Part shown: positions 1 through 11,606 of the stretch, piece by piece
How the letters are laid out: the number at the start of each line of letters is the position of its first letter
How positions within the stretch are numbered: position 1 is the first letter of the stretch
Source of the DNA: Adineta ricciae
Taxonomy: Eukaryota > Rotifera > Eurotatoria > Adinetida > Adinetidae
Assembly: GCA_905250025.1 (NCBI GenBank)
Contig: CAJNOJ010000404.1
Span: 1-64,000 of the forward strand
DNA length: 64,000 nt
Direction of reading: 5' to 3'
The notes under the pieces: generated by a model
The model's input: only the letters and a program-made list of their open reading frames with translations
Databases searched by the model: none
Told to the model about the DNA's origin: nothing
Translations under genes and position numbers: made by a program

Positions 1-165
1 TACCGCATACCGTACCGTACCGTGGCTTATCCATACCGTACCGTACCGTGGCTTATCCATACCGTACCGTACCGTACCGCCTTACTTCTTTTTTTTCCTA
101 TACCGTACCGTACCGGGACGAGACGGTACGGTACGGTACGGTGCTGGTACCGCATACCGTCGGTC
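1..165. repeat. TACCG-rich repeat, one end of a putative inverted-repeat element
   Basis: Dense degenerate runs of TACCG/CGGTA units. The right edge reads CCGTCGGTCTC and is followed directly by GATTTAGACCA. The matching inverted edge, GATTTAGACCA then GAGACCGACGG, lies at about 20325-20346. Together they look like the two termini of one element with an 11-bp target duplication, which would suit a Mutator-like transposon. No transposase is visible. The reading as two ends of one element is inference. Confidence 0.55.
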
Positions 166-592
166 TCTGATTTAGACCATCGTTTCTTTCGAGCTGTTCG
201 CGTAATTTACAAATGCACGTATTCTGTCTTTTTTTCCTTCTACACAACGAAGGATGCGTTGAGATAAAACAAACTTGCATCCACATGATTGTCGTGCATG
301 GTAAGATTTTATTTAAAATATTTTTCTATAGATCAGTAATCATTAAATGAAGGATATCTACAAAGACTATCCTTCATTAATATCGTGTTTTTTCCCTCTT
401 AACTGTCACTTTTTTCTTTCATCCAGTCAATCAAAGCCATAAAAGAGAAAGGTAAATGCTCGTATATCCAATTATTGTATGATTAGTTCCCATCCTCATA
501 TAGTGAAGTATGTAGAAACAGTTATGCACAACATTTTTTCGTCGATTTATCTATCAGTAATACTCTCGCCAAGTACATCGATCTTTTAAATA

Positions 593-2106
593 ATGCGGTC
601 CTTGTGCGCACTGCTGGTGTTTGCATTGATGGTAGTAGCATCGAATGGTGCTCATCACCATCCTCGACGTGATATCGCTGATAATGATGATGATGATGAT
701 GCCGCGGATACTCGAGATTTACTACGTTCCCTCCTTCGACAGGCATCTCTTCGAAAGATTGGATTCGATAGTGATGATGAAGACAATTACAGTAATCGTT
801 TCTATTCAAATAAAAGTAAATAATTGAATCTTTGCTATTCACATGCATTTTCCAACATAATCTGAGTCGACTCATTTCTTTAAAATCTTGTCATCATTCC
901 ATAGAGATATTCTTTGTACAATAGGAGCTAATAATGCAGCTAAAAAATGTACATCGGCTGTACCAGGTACATACTATACGAGTAGCTCTACAAAGTCGAT
1001 AGATAACGTCGTGAGTCAAGACGATTGCATGAATCGATGTGAGGTAGACGACAACTGCTATGGCTGGGCATATCAAGCAAGTTCAAAGACTTGTTCAGTT
1101 CAAAATTCCATTGGTTGGAAAACGCTCGATGCATCTTACGTTGGTGGATCTTGTATTGGTAGGTACTCTGCAAAAAACCATATCCTATATTGAGACAAAC
1201 GGTCTCATGAAAGTGGTTTCCGTATATTTCTCGTTTTAATTTCGATTCTAAATAGGTCTTGCTGCGAAAGAAAAGGTTTGCAAAGAGAAGTTGAAAAATA
1301 CTCTTTACAACGGTGATTGGAGTACTGGATTTTGGGTGAACACAGCTGAAGATTGTATGAAGAAATGTGATATCACTCCATCGTGCTTAGGATATGTATT
1401 CAGTGAAGCACAAAAATACTGTTGGACTCAAACTGCACAATATGGAAGTGGGTATGTTGCTGATTGGACAAGTGGATCGTGTGTTAGTAAGTCATTTGGA
1501 TAAAAAAAGCATTTGCTGTTTAAAGTTCTCGCTATTCGTTTATAATGTTTCAGAACCAAAACCTGATTATCCACCAATATCGATCGAAAATTATCGACAA
1601 CAAGCATTAGAACAACATAATGTGTATCGTCGAATGCATTGTGTGGGTCCTGTCAAGTTAAATGCATCACTCAATCTTATCGCTCAAGCAACTGCAGAAG
1701 ATTTAGCAGCAAGGAATATATTTCAGCATAGTGGTAAGAAATTCAACGGACAATGGATGGGAGAAAATTTGTTTGCATCTTCCGGAGACAAACCATTGTA
1801 TCAAAAAGGTACTTTATTTCACACAATTGTACTTTTCACCTTTTCTATTTATGTGTGTGCGTTTTTTGTTCAGGTTCCGTGCCAGTTGCAGCTTGGTACG
1901 GAGAAATTCAATATTACAATTGGGCAAATCCCGGATTTACAATGAGTACGGGACATTTTACACAAGTCATCTGGAAAGGTTCGACTGAATTAGGTATTGG
2001 AAGAGCTTTATCACAAGACGGGAGTAAAATGTACGTCGTTGGGAATTATTTTCCTGGTGGAAATGTTGGCGGCGCATTCTCTGACAATGTCAAACCATTA
2101 TGCTGA
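593..2106 (+). CDS. Secreted PAN-PAN-CAP domain protein (arm A copy)
   Basis: Five exons: 593-815, 907-1158, 1256-1486, 1554-1808 and 1874-2106. They splice to 1194 nt without a frame break and give 397 residues. Order of parts: signal peptide (about residues 1-20), Asp-rich linker, two Cys-containing PAN/Apple-like modules (about 76-235), then a CAP/SCP domain. The CAP signature HFTQVIW and the second motif GNYFPGGN are both present near the C terminus. CAP proteins are secreted or vacuolar proteins with sterol-binding, venom or defence-like roles; PAN modules bind protein or carbohydrate. The function here is not known. All introns are GT-AG and under 100 nt. An AATAAA lies near 2258. The inverted paralogue at 37196-38693 keeps the same exon plan, which supports the model. 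Confidence 0.85.
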
Positions 2107-2905
2107 GCAATTTATATTTCATCATTTAGTTAGAAGAGACAAATACGATTAGAATAATAGAAACTTCCCTATTTTTATTTATAAACGCATATTATATTGG
2201 CTAAAATCATATTTACTATCTGTAGTGTATAGCGTGGTTGAGGATATTTTGCGTATAAATAAACATTGACTGTGATAGATTGTGATTCGATTCATTTTCA
2301 AATATTCACGATGAACTTTCAGGAATAATATCGAAGTTCATAAGAGTCAATCATCTTTGATCTTGTCAATTGTTTCAATTAATCAACGTGCTTCACGAGA
2401 ATGATTGTAATCCGCAATTTTTCTTCATAGTCATCGATAAAACTCCAATCGTCAACACATTCATTTATTAATTTGTAGAAACCAATGTTTTCCATTGGAT
2501 TCATCCGGATTGGAGATCCATGAATCAGAATTAAAAACATCACCAACGGATAAGCGAACAATGAATAATTAACAAGATAAATTCATTGTAAAAAAATGTT
2601 TCATTTTGTTTTATATAATTTCACCTCTATAATAATGATTTCAATTTCTTCTACAAAAATATCTTTCTATACTATCATAATTAACTGTATAGCAATGCAA
2701 AAGAGAAAAAAACCACGATTACTAAGTCATGACACACACGTAGGAATGGGAAAGACGTAAATATAACGTGGTCCAATGTGCAAATATCCGACGTTTGTCT
2801 AGGAAAGAAAAGGGATGGGACATTCTTGGAGGGATGATTGTATAATTTTATATGCAATGTTTATTGACGTCGATGGTAATTAGAGAATAGAAATGAAATG
2901 TAGTC

Positions 2906-2913
2906 TATATAAA
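2906..2913 (+). promoter_or_regulatory. TATA box of the 41-aa peptide gene
   Basis: TATATAAA lies 87 nt upstream of the ATG at 3000. The same octamer is kept at the equivalent place in the inverted copy (36387-36394, minus strand). Confidence 0.6.
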
Positions 2914-2999
2914 TGTTTGACGAAAAGCGAATCACAAACATATTTGATTTTCGATTTGGATATTTTGTGTTCTACGTGTTATAACTTACTCCACTTACA

Positions 3000-3125
3000 A
3001 TGATTGGTCGAATTATATCAGTTTTATTATTGGCTGTGGTTATGGATAAAGCTTGTGAAGAATTCATGGTTCTTCTCCAAAACACTGATGATCAACATGA
3101 ACAAGTGGAAAAAGATGCAGATTAA
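3000..3125 (+). CDS. 41-aa secreted peptide (arm A copy)
   Basis: A single-exon reading frame starting MIGRIISVLLLAVVMDKACE. The first 15 or so residues form a hydrophobic signal-peptide core. The rest is short, acidic and contains one Cys. It is preceded by a TATA box and followed by AATAAA at about 3188. The frame, start and length are kept in the inverted copy (36175-36300), with 7 substitutions in 126 nt, 6 of which change the residue. That points to weak constraint or positive selection. I do not recognise the family. A neuropeptide-like or secreted effector role would be guesswork. Confidence 0.6.
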   Translation: MIGRIISVLLLAVVMDKACEEFMVLLQNTDDQHEQVEKDAD

Positions 3126-3635
3126 CCTAACCGCATTGGTTTCTGACGATAAACCTTGCATAAAACATTCAAAGCCTTTTTCTACTGAATAAATATCTTT
3201 AGAGATATCAAGAACATATATCTATATCTATCTGTACCTAATCAATAGAACGTATCATTTTTCATACGGAAAAAAGAACCGAGTGAAATTGCTTTATTTT
3301 GCATCGTTTTTCAAAATTTCGGCAATACTAAGCGGTTCGTTAATGGGTGAAATGTAACGATCAGATAGACGTGAACGTTTGATGCCTCTAAATATGAATT
3401 TTACGAAACACGATCTGTAAGAGTGTTGAAGTGTATATAAAGTCAAAATATTCTGGTTTCATTGTAATTCTCACGTGGTCAACACATTACAGTTTGCTTG
3501 AAACTAATATATAGAGGCACATCACTCTATTGCAGATCGTGATAAACATAACATGCGTGTAAAACAATGCTTCTCATTAAGTTTGAATTCGATGTTCAAT
3601 CAGAAATATATACTCAGATGATCGATTAAGTATTT

Positions 3636-4412
3636 TCAAATCAAATGCGTTTTTCTTAAAAAGAAATAAGAAAATCCAGTAAAAACAAAACCAATGGCAG
3701 CCCATGAACATAAACCAAGAATTTTCGCCAATGTTATCCTTCGTTGAAACTCCTTTGTGTCATTGACATTAGGAAAAGGAATATTTTCCGGTACGTCAAC
3801 TTCCAAAAATCGACATAAAGGCTCCCATCCTTCTTTAACATTATAGACGAGCACGTCGCCTGGTTTGTTTTCATTGATTACTCGTTGATTATGTTTTTCA
3901 TGCATTTTTGAATCAATTGAGCCGTAATCGCGAATCCATTTTTGAGTCGTTTTCTCTCCCATTTGACTTTGTAAACGTAAAAACCGTAAAGGATAAACTG
4001 CAAAGCGATAAAAACGACTGCATGTTATTAAACCAATTGTATTTTGGAAACTTTCGAACCATTTCTCATTACTATCTCGTACGGAAAGGATAATTTTTGC
4101 ATTTGGTTACGCTTGTTGAATTTCTTTGTAGAAATCAACTGTTGGTGCATCGACAGTTGACCGATAACCTTTCAACAATTGGCGAAAATCAACATTTTCA
4201 CCATCATATGCTTGAATAAATCCAATTATTCGATCAGGTTCTCTCATCAAATCAACCATATGATGACAAGGACCGAAACCGAGAATTTCAAGTGCAGTTT
4301 TCAATGATAGCGTTCCCGTGCGTGGTAACCCAGCTCCAATAACACGTAATTCCACATCGGTTTTGTCACGTGTATTGTTTCCATGTCGTTGTCGTAAAAT
4401 TGCAGTCGTCAT
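3636..4412 (-). pseudogene. Sulfotransferase-like protein with one nonsense codon (arm A copy)
   Basis: On the minus strand from the ATG at 4410-4412 the frame reads MTTAILRQRHGNN and continues to 3636. It matches, over the same 777 nt, the intact 258-residue protein at 34791-35567. The family is the sulfotransferase/P-loop group with the motif PRTGTLSLKTALE, where the loop binds the 5'-phosphosulfate of PAPS. A C-terminal hydrophobic helix suggests membrane anchoring. At 4107-4109 a TAT codon of the other copy is TAA here, which would cut the protein after about 101 residues. This may be real decay or a base-call error. The rest of the frame is open. The sequence just before the ATG ends in TAG and could be a splice acceptor for an upstream non-coding exon. 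Confidence 0.7.
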
Positions 4413-5480
4413 TTGATCTACAAAATGAATCTGAGTGTATTTTTGCAGCACTCTGTGACCGTCGACATATGAAGGAAAAAACAAACCATGTGACAGAAAA
4501 ATTGTGTTATGCGCACACCATTTTTACGTTTCTTTTTCTTTTCTATCGTAGAGAAAATTGACTGACTCGTTTATGACTCATGTTAACATCGTATAATCTA
4601 ACGTTGATACTACAGCGTCGTTAATATGAATAAACATTCCAACCACAATGCATATCTCTCAAAACTGGTCATCCATCATAATCAATGACATTTTTCTTCT
4701 TTGTTTCTCTTTCTCTCTTATCTTGAAGGATGTGGGATGAGAGGTGAATCAAGGTAAGTTTGAAGATAAGAAATGAGGAAGAATCATCTTATTATTTTGT
4801 CCACAATATAATTCATTCGATTATCTATGTACTGATCCCCTCATTTCAATTTAATTGATACTCTGATCAACAGAAATTAATCGACTAAAGTGTATATTAG
4901 ATAGTTTTGAGTAGTAAAATATCTGGCCGGTTCTCGGAAGATGTAGACTTGAGTCCTACTCAAATTTTATGATTTTTTCAGATAAGTTTCTCGCACTCAA
5001 CTGAACATACGATCGTTATGTTTGACGTCTCACAGAAATTCTCGTTTGAAAGTAATTCGTTTCGTTCAAAGAATATAAACCAATAAATCTTAAATAAATC
5101 AAAGTATCTGAGCAAAAAGTGCTTCTTGTTTCATATTCTAATCTTTGTAATGTTCGATGAAATAATGGTAGCAGATGTGAAACATAAGTTCATTTATATC
5201 AAAATAGTTTTACTTTCACAAAGTATCATATTAAATTAAAGAACAACGAAATCCAACGCTTAGTAAATGACATGACCATCGTATGTGTTCGAACTTTTCG
5301 ATTTTGAGAAAAATATCATAAAAGCAAATTGATCAACGATGAACTTTGTAGGAAAATATCAGCATTTTGGTGATGTAACTTCTACATGGTTTTTTTCCTC
5401 ACCTTTATACCAAATGATAACAAAGATAAGACAGGAAAATACGGTTTATTCCTTTAGGTTTTTAATCTGAATCTCCTTCA
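4413..5480. other. Intergenic, no gene seen
   Basis: A+T-rich, and matched in inverted orientation by about 33800-34790. I see no coding region, RNA gene or clear element in it. Confidence 0.5.
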
Positions 5481-5494
5481 GCAAATGTTCATTT

Positions 5495-6020
5495 AATAAA
5501 TTGAGAAGAGCAATATCGAATGCGGATGAATATCCTGCAATCAATGAAGAACTTATTTATACATTTCGTTTTGATACATGTGAGAAAGTTGTTTACTTAA
5601 CTAAACAAGAACTTCGTTTCATTCCGTATTTCTTCCCACTTGCTGCAAACGAAAATAAGTCATAAATGAATACGTTTTCCATTATCCAATAACTTACAAA
5701 TGGTTGAAGTGCAGCATTTATTCTCGCTCTTACTAATCATGAATATGATTTAAATGATTTTCGAACGATCAAATCAACTTTCTCATTAATATCGATGGTT
5801 TCCTCTTATAAAAATCCATTTAGTTCATGATTTCAATACCATGCATATACAATTCTCGAAGAATTTGTTTTTCCTTTATTTTTCAAAAACTCGCCGAGCC
5901 AATTATTAGAAATGATTAAATTTAATGAGTATTGCAATGGAAGAATTGCGTTCAAAGATAATTATCAGAATCTTTCGACAAGTTTTGACAATATTATTCA
6001 TTGGGAACCGCCATTTGTCT
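5495..6020 (+). pseudogene. Decayed gene of unknown family (arm A copy)
   Basis: A broken frame begins around LRRAISNADEYPAINEEL and resembles the open fragment at 33458-33718 (minus strand). Downstream it retains pieces such as HAYTILEEFVFPLFFKN that the arm B copy has lost. Several stops and frame changes are visible. I do not recognise the family; it has the look of the expanded, poorly characterised bdelloid families. Confidence 0.4.
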
Positions 6021-6027
6021 TGTAGGG

Positions 6028-7085
6028 TGAGGGTGGGTTAGAAAAATTTTATGATTGGAACCGAGAGAGCTCGTTGAGTTGTACTTGGAACCAGTGTTGG
6101 TTCATTTGGTACCTACGCTGAAACGAATCGACTCAAGAAAATGTCGAATCCTATCTGAAGGTACCTTACGTTTCAATTTCCTCCTTTGAACGTGTATTGA
6201 TCATTATGGTCATGGGTTTCAAACTGAAACTATAATGAAACCCACACTCACACCCATCTTCAGGTTTAAGTCCATTAAAAAAACCTAAAATATTTCACAG
6301 CATTCAACCTTGTATTGCTAAAAGACAGACATGTTTTAAAAAGGAAGTGTGACGACAACCGTCCTGAGCTCGTCATCGTTCTCTCGAAATTGAAATTTTC
6401 AGTTAAAAGCACTTGATAATGCGCTTAAGAGTCGAGCGAGTTGCCTTCAATGAATGTTATTTGTTATTGATGAGCGTGTTCTAAACTCTTCGTAAGAAAA
6501 GAAATTTCTAAAAAAAACCTACCATTACACAAAATAAACTTCTCTTCTCCTCTTTAGAAACTAGCGAAAGGTTTCAAGAGTCTGTAACAGTACAGACCGC
6601 TCGACGGCCTTCTCAAATAAAATCTTTTTCGCGGAAAGCGCGTAGATTTTTCTCTCTCCTATGTACATCATTCGCTGTGTGTCATATACGCCTTACTAAT
6701 TACTTAAAACCAAGATGCACTAAAAGGTTTCACAAACACAAATAGTCGTGATTTTTTTTCTTTTTTGACATCATATATATGCTAATACCCTCATAATCAT
6801 ATAACTACCATCTAAGCTAAGCAACTCTTTTGTTTAACATTCTCATTATTTACATTTGATACATTTTATATAAACAATACATTCTCTGTAAAATCCACTC
6901 ATAAATATGCAGTATTTCTCATTTGTAAACTACACCGTACATCCTTGGGTCGCATAGTCCAGCAGGTGTCAATCCAGTATTAAAAACTACTGGTAGATAG
7001 TGAGTTAACGTAGGATACCTTCGGGCAGGATTCGACATTTTCTGGAGTGGATTCGTTTCAGCGTAGGCTCCAATCAAACCAACAC
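6028..7085. mobile_element. Long-inverted-repeat element E1, non-autonomous
   Basis: The left end starts AGGGTGAGGGTGGGTTAG and runs into a conserved block containing CTACGCTGAAACGAATC and AAAATGTCGAATCC. The right end (about 7015-7085) is the reverse complement of that block, so the terminal inverted repeats are at least 80-150 bp. The interior has no open frame of note. A second copy lies at 32165-32985 in the opposite orientation. The right terminus is cut short where E2 begins. Confidence 0.65.
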
Positions 7086-7832
7086 TAGAGGGTGGTGTGG
7101 GTGTGGGTGGGGTGAAAATTTTTTAGGATTGGATCCGATAAAGCTTGGGGAGTTTGATCTGGAACCAGTGTTCGTTTGGTTGGAGCCTACGCTGAAACGA
7201 ATCCGCTCAGGAAAATGTCGAATCCTGTTCGCAGGTATCCTACGTCATCCGTCAACACAAATTTTCCCAATTTAATGATAGTAAATTCCAATAGCCTGTA
7301 AGAAAAGATATAAACAACATAAAAACAGTTTATATCCATAGATCTATGTGCGTTAAAACTACACTAAAAATTTTAAATCCCCATAGTTGTTCCGTCACAT
7401 CATACAGGCTCTAATGCATTCTTTATTTAAATCAAAAACTCTAGGGACACCTGTTCCATTCTCCAACCCGCAGTAAAGAGAATATCTCTAGTATTAACAA
7501 ACAGCACAGCATCCTAATCATGAAAGATGGACAGACTCTCCAAAGAGATTCCGAACCGACTTTCTCACCGCCCACTATCTTAGACTTCTTTATTATTATA
7601 CACCTCCTCGCTTCTAACACATACACTGCCTTCAACTTTTCGACCACTCAAGCTGCGCCCGCCGAACGACCTGTATTCTTGAAGCTTACTCTCCCACCAC
7701 CTTACTATTAACTCAATCCTACCATTTACATCGCTTCATTTCCAACACACCACCAACATTTCTTCAAACAATTCTTTATAGATACTGCGTATCCAAATTA
7801 TCAAACGAAATCTATATTAAAAACGACTACGC

Positions 7833-8470
7833 ATGGCAAATCCATGCCTTCTTATCGCACTCGCCGTCGTCGCAATACTAGTTATAGTAACCGTCGTAAC
7901 TGTACCAACAGTTGTCATACTAACGCGTACAACACAACGTAAGTAAATTTTGAATCCCGCCGCCTTTCTACACAATGAAACTTGTTAATAGTGCCCACCA
8001 GTGCAAAACATATACGGGTTAACATGACTATTTTAACAACCGGTTCCACCACCACGACCTCCACCACGAGTCCACGGGGCAACGCAACGCTGAATGGTAC
8101 AACGACGTCAACCACCACTACTACGTCCACCATCACAACCACCACCGGTCCCTGGAGCAATGCAACGCTGAATGCCACAACGACGTCAACCACCAGTACT
8201 ACATCGGCCACCATCACAACTACCACGTATCCCGGGGGCAACGGACCGTTGAATGGTTCAACGACTTCGGCCACGACTACTACGTCCACCATCACAACTA
8301 CCACGTATCCCGGAGGCAACGGAGCGATGAATGGTACAACGACTTTAGCCACGAGTACTATGTCGACCACCACAACTACCACGTATCCCGGAGGCAACGG
8401 AACGGTGAATAGTACAACTACGGTATCTACTTCAAGTACCAGCGGGACTACATCGAGCACGACATTTTGA
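7833..8470 (+). CDS. Thr/Ser/Asn-rich, mucin-like single-pass membrane protein (copy A)
   Basis: Exon 1 (7833-7938) encodes MANPCLLIALAVVAILVIVT and further hydrophobic residues, a signal anchor. A 53-nt intron (GTAAGT to TAG) leads to exon 2 (7992-8470). The splice is in frame and gives 194 residues. The ectodomain is built of imperfect repeats of about 26-28 residues combining poly-Thr/Ser with N-G/A-T type N-glycosylation sites (for example NATLNGTTTS), so dense O- and N-glycosylation is expected. An AATAAA-like signal lies near 8602. It lies inside element E2, and the paralogue in E4 has more repeats. A cell-surface or mucus role is inference. The valine-rich frame on the opposite strand is a composition shadow. 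Confidence 0.6.
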
Positions 8471-8789
8471 ATATGAGATGGGGTTTGGATTCCAAGTTTG
8501 AGTCTTAGACTTTGCTGCTTTGGGTGCGTAGAGATTATGTTTGATGTTGAGAGAAGTTTTTATTAAATTTGGTGTACTATTTCTGTTCTTGATGTTTTTA
8601 CAATAAAGCGGGATGATATAGATGTACCTTTTGAGCTGCTTGTGGTCGGGGACGCATATATGCTGAGTGAAGCTTTGCACCTGTGATGATAATAGTTTTT
8701 GGACTTTGTCGAATAGATCCTCTGTGTTTTGTCTGTTTTAGTAATATCGCGGCGTCATTGTTCCGTATAGCTGTGCGTTCATTGCCCGC

Positions 8790-9130
8790 GCTCTCTCTCT
8801 CGCGTTACGAGCCACCCAGTCCACGGATTCTGATTGGAATGAAGCGATTCAACTTGTGAACGAAAAACACGCTTGACGTAAAATTTCCACTGGCCGGCGG
8901 TCTACTACAGATGATGCCATACGTCTTGGTGCACATAATTTTCCATTTCTAGTTCTATCAACAGCAACAGGAAAATTGCACGAAAACCTTGTATGTTTTA
9001 TGATCATAGATAGAGACCAGAGAAAAAACATGTAAGATATCTTGGACACGCATGCGACCTTTTCTGGAACGAATTCGCGCATGTATGCGAACTTGGATAA
9101 CTTTTGTTCGAGGTGGAACTCGGTGAGTTC
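8790..9130 (+). pseudogene. piggyBac-like transposase C-terminal remnant (copy A)
   Basis: A broken frame matching the longer one at 23623-24024: RKPCMFYDH, then RPEKKHVRYLGHACDLF. The spacing of these residues resembles the C-terminal Cys-rich domain of piggyBac transposases (C-x2-C, then R-Y-x-C-x2-C). Some Cys positions are Tyr or Gly here, and the two copies retain different ones. One in-frame stop is seen. Family assignment is tentative. Confidence 0.35.
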
Positions 9131-9352
9131 GATATATTCCAAAGAAGAACATATTTCGAGAAATATCCTTCCATGTCCGTAAAAATTGCAAAAGAAAACG
9201 TTAGAAAACATGAAAATTTTAGAAAAACGCGCACGGGTTCGTTTTTTCGCTTCTGGTTACTTTTCCAACACCTATTCCAGATACAACCCGACGAGCTCTA
9301 TTGATTCCAACCATAAAAAGAGTTTCACTTACCCACACCCACCCTCAAGATG

Positions 9353-11013
9353 ATGTAAGTCAATAAGACTAACAACTGAATTCTTCATGCTTTTCGTCAC
9401 TTATAATTTTCCAAACAATCGAACTCATATATATATAAAAGAGTGACGTTTTCAATATTAGGGGTTAAACAGACAAACTATAAATCAAGGTGAATTAAGG
9501 AACATCATTTTCTATTTTACATAGTAATGTGAATTGTATTGGTGTAATTCAGTTGTATCTCTTTCTATCTGTTTTTTAGCTCTTATTACAATGACTTCAA
9601 GAAATGACACACACTTCAGAAGTGAATCTAGCCATGCGATTGATTAATTTAGAATTAATAATTGATCTACTCAAAAAGAAAAAAGAAATGTCCACACATA
9701 AATATGAGATGTCATCATAAATACCATTCATCAACTAACATAAAGCTTTTTATTATATTAAATAATTTTTTCTGTTTCTTTTCAATTTCTTTTTGATCAT
9801 CAGTGAGACAATTTCAATGGATAATGCAAACCAAATCAGATGCATAATCAATTTTTACAATTACATTTTCACCTACACGATCAGCAACTGTGTATTCATG
9901 ACATACCGCAAATCGATTCAATTTTGCGTCTTTTATGCTAATAAAAATCGACATGAACAATGGATATCGACGTGATATAAGGTAAAAGGTGTCTTTGTAG
10001 ACATCACACATGTTTGTGAACAAACAGCTCGTCAATATGTACACACAAATTATCAAAGAATTCGAGGACGGCTATTACTACGACACATTTGTGAACGATG
10101 AAATCGATCGGAAAGAAAGTGAAGGCAACTGGAGTATGAATATCGTAAAGAAATAGTCATTTGGTCATATACGACTTAGCGATTTCTATACAGCACTTTG
10201 AATTGTGCTCTGCCGGTGATGAATGGTGAGGTGCTTACATTGATGGGTTTATTCATCGGTGATCTTCATCGACAAATCGAACAACCACACCCACAACAGT
10301 ATGGAGATGTCTCTGTTGCTGAAGTGTTCACAGTTTATCGTGGTCAAAATTTGAAGAAGAAGAAAGACTTCGAAGAATTGGTGAGATCGAAGGGTGAACT
10401 CATAGCATTCAATCATTTCTTGTCCACTAATAGAAAGGACAACGTTTCTTTACTTTTTGCGCCATAAAGCAACAATACCATTTGCTTCGGTTCGCCATCT
10501 CAGTTAATTTGTAGAAGAAGACGAAATACTCTTTTTTATACATACCATCTTCATCTTTCGCATAGTGGATGTTAAACCTATGAATGCAAATGAGCAATAT
10601 ACGAAGTAGAGTTAACATTCACGAGTTCTCATCGAACAAATTCGTGAAGAAAACTCGACTCCAAATACAGACGGATGCTGATACTGCCGAACGTATCTGT
10701 AGAGTTTCACTTCACCCAAAGACCGAATCAAGTAGATAAAGCATTGATATTCTCATAAGAAATCTCCAGCAGTTGTACAATTCAGAATTTTATGAATATT
10801 AATCTGACACTACGCTATGCTCAACAGAATCTGTTACACAGCACATTTTCCCGTCATTCTATACGATGGTGCTTGATTCACATTCATACGTCAAGGTATC
10901 GATTTAGCAAGTAATTCAAATAGAATTCTGCTTGGCATGTACAGCCATGTGATAGTTTCCATCAAACTAAAAGGTAAGGTGAATAGAATTCTATCCAAAT
11001 TCTGCTGTGTTGC
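9353..11013. repeat. Direct segmental duplication, copy 1
   Basis: Matches about 24905-27074 in the same orientation. It starts with the first dozen codons of an F-box gene on the minus strand (compare 24937), cut off at the right end of E2, and then carries the ADP-ribosyltransferase fossil. The second copy stops at a single n at 27075. Confidence 0.75.
9960..10760 (+). pseudogene. ADP-ribosyltransferase-like fossil (copy A)
   Basis: Pieces recall the bdelloid ADP-ribosyltransferase family: GLFIGDLHRQIEQ, then VYRGQNLKKKKDFEELV, then FNHFLSTNRKDN. These correspond to the Arg-containing first motif and the STS-like second motif of the fold. The gene is broken in several places (about four or more) and looks dead. 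A sister copy is at 25840-26740. Confidence 0.55.
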
Positions 11014-11606
11014 TTGAATTCCGAACAATATTCTAGCAGATTAGTGGTACACATGACTCATGTAGCTGGAATATAGGAACGAAGAACACACCTTCGGTTC
11101 CTGTCAATACTTTCTATAAATACAAATATACAGCAAGAAGAATATATTTAAAAATGGTCTACAGTAAATATTTCGTAATTATTATCACCGTTGGATTTTG
11201 CTTAACTCGATTACCAACAATATAGACTCCAACTCAAGCGCACACTCTACATCTACATGAAGAAACATGAGATCAAGCTACTGTCATGTCTAAATCTTTT
11301 GTAAATCAATCGTACTTTGCTATATTATATTCATTTGATTGAAAGTTGTTGCAGTTTTCTTCGTCGAATGATATCAATTTACACTAAAAGACTCAAAACT
11401 TAGTCTTCATCGTTCGGAATGTTTTGATTGATAAGGATCATTGGTTCAAACAAGGTACAATAGATAGAACTTGTCAACACACCCTGTCTAAAACGGCTGT
11501 AAATGTTTGACTGGTTTTATTCTTTACATGCATTCCTCATTTACAGATACCCTTAAAATTTTATTAGAAAAGTGTCGTTTTAATTCGATTTGTTTATGAT
11601 AGTTGT
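11014..11606. other. Intergenic, no gene seen
   Basis: A+T-rich sequence between the fossil above and the 3' end of the caspase-like gene. No coding or RNA feature recognised. Confidence 0.4.

Larger units (their letters stand above)
165..5780. repeat. Inverted duplication, arm A part 1
   Basis: This stretch is matched in reverse complement by about 33450-39170. Gene order is the same in both: CAP protein, small peptide, sulfotransferase, then a decayed unknown gene. The two arms differ by scattered substitutions and small indels. In the 126-nt peptide gene I count 7 differences. Homology fades near 5780. The edge at 165 is set by the TACCG element. Confidence 0.85.
7086..9352. mobile_element. 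Long-inverted-repeat element E2 with telomere-like ends
   Basis: The left end is AGGGTGGTGTGGGTGTGGG followed by GTGAAAATTTTTTAGGATTGG. The right end, read in reverse complement, is GAGGGTGGGTGTGGG followed by a similar A/T block and AGAGCTCGTCGGGTTGTATC. The ends are therefore inverted repeats of about 75 bp whose tips are TGTGGG-like. Inside are the Thr/Ser-rich gene at 7833-8470 and a transposase remnant near 8790-9130. E4 at 20851-24205 is a direct-orientation relative. Class assignment is uncertain: a DNA transposon carrying a gene, or a telomere-derived insertion. Confidence 0.55.

Noticed and set aside
1-165. TACCG tract as a chromosome-end telomere
   Set aside because: The tract has defined inverted edges and an 11-bp target duplication, the same sequence is internal at 20.3 kb, and the G-rich TGTGGG-type tracts elsewhere fit reported bdelloid telomeres better.
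522-875. His-rich frame on the minus strand over the CAP first exon
   Set aside because: Antisense of the Asp-rich linker (GAT repeats read as ATC); no support of its own.
2379-2561. Short frame shared by both arms (also 36742-36924)
   Set aside because: No start codon in a useful place in arm B, changes between copies look unconstrained, no domain.
7915-8460. Long valine-rich frame on the minus strand, and its partner at 22531-23259
   Set aside because: It is the antisense of the Thr/Ser repeat gene (ACN codons read backwards give Val-rich text). The sense strand has a signal anchor, conserved splice sites and a polyadenylation signal.
6028-9352. Telomere-attached Penelope-like retroelement
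   Set aside because: No reverse transcriptase pieces are visible in E1, E2, E4 or E5; only the end tracts are telomere-like, so I kept it as an alternative, not a call.
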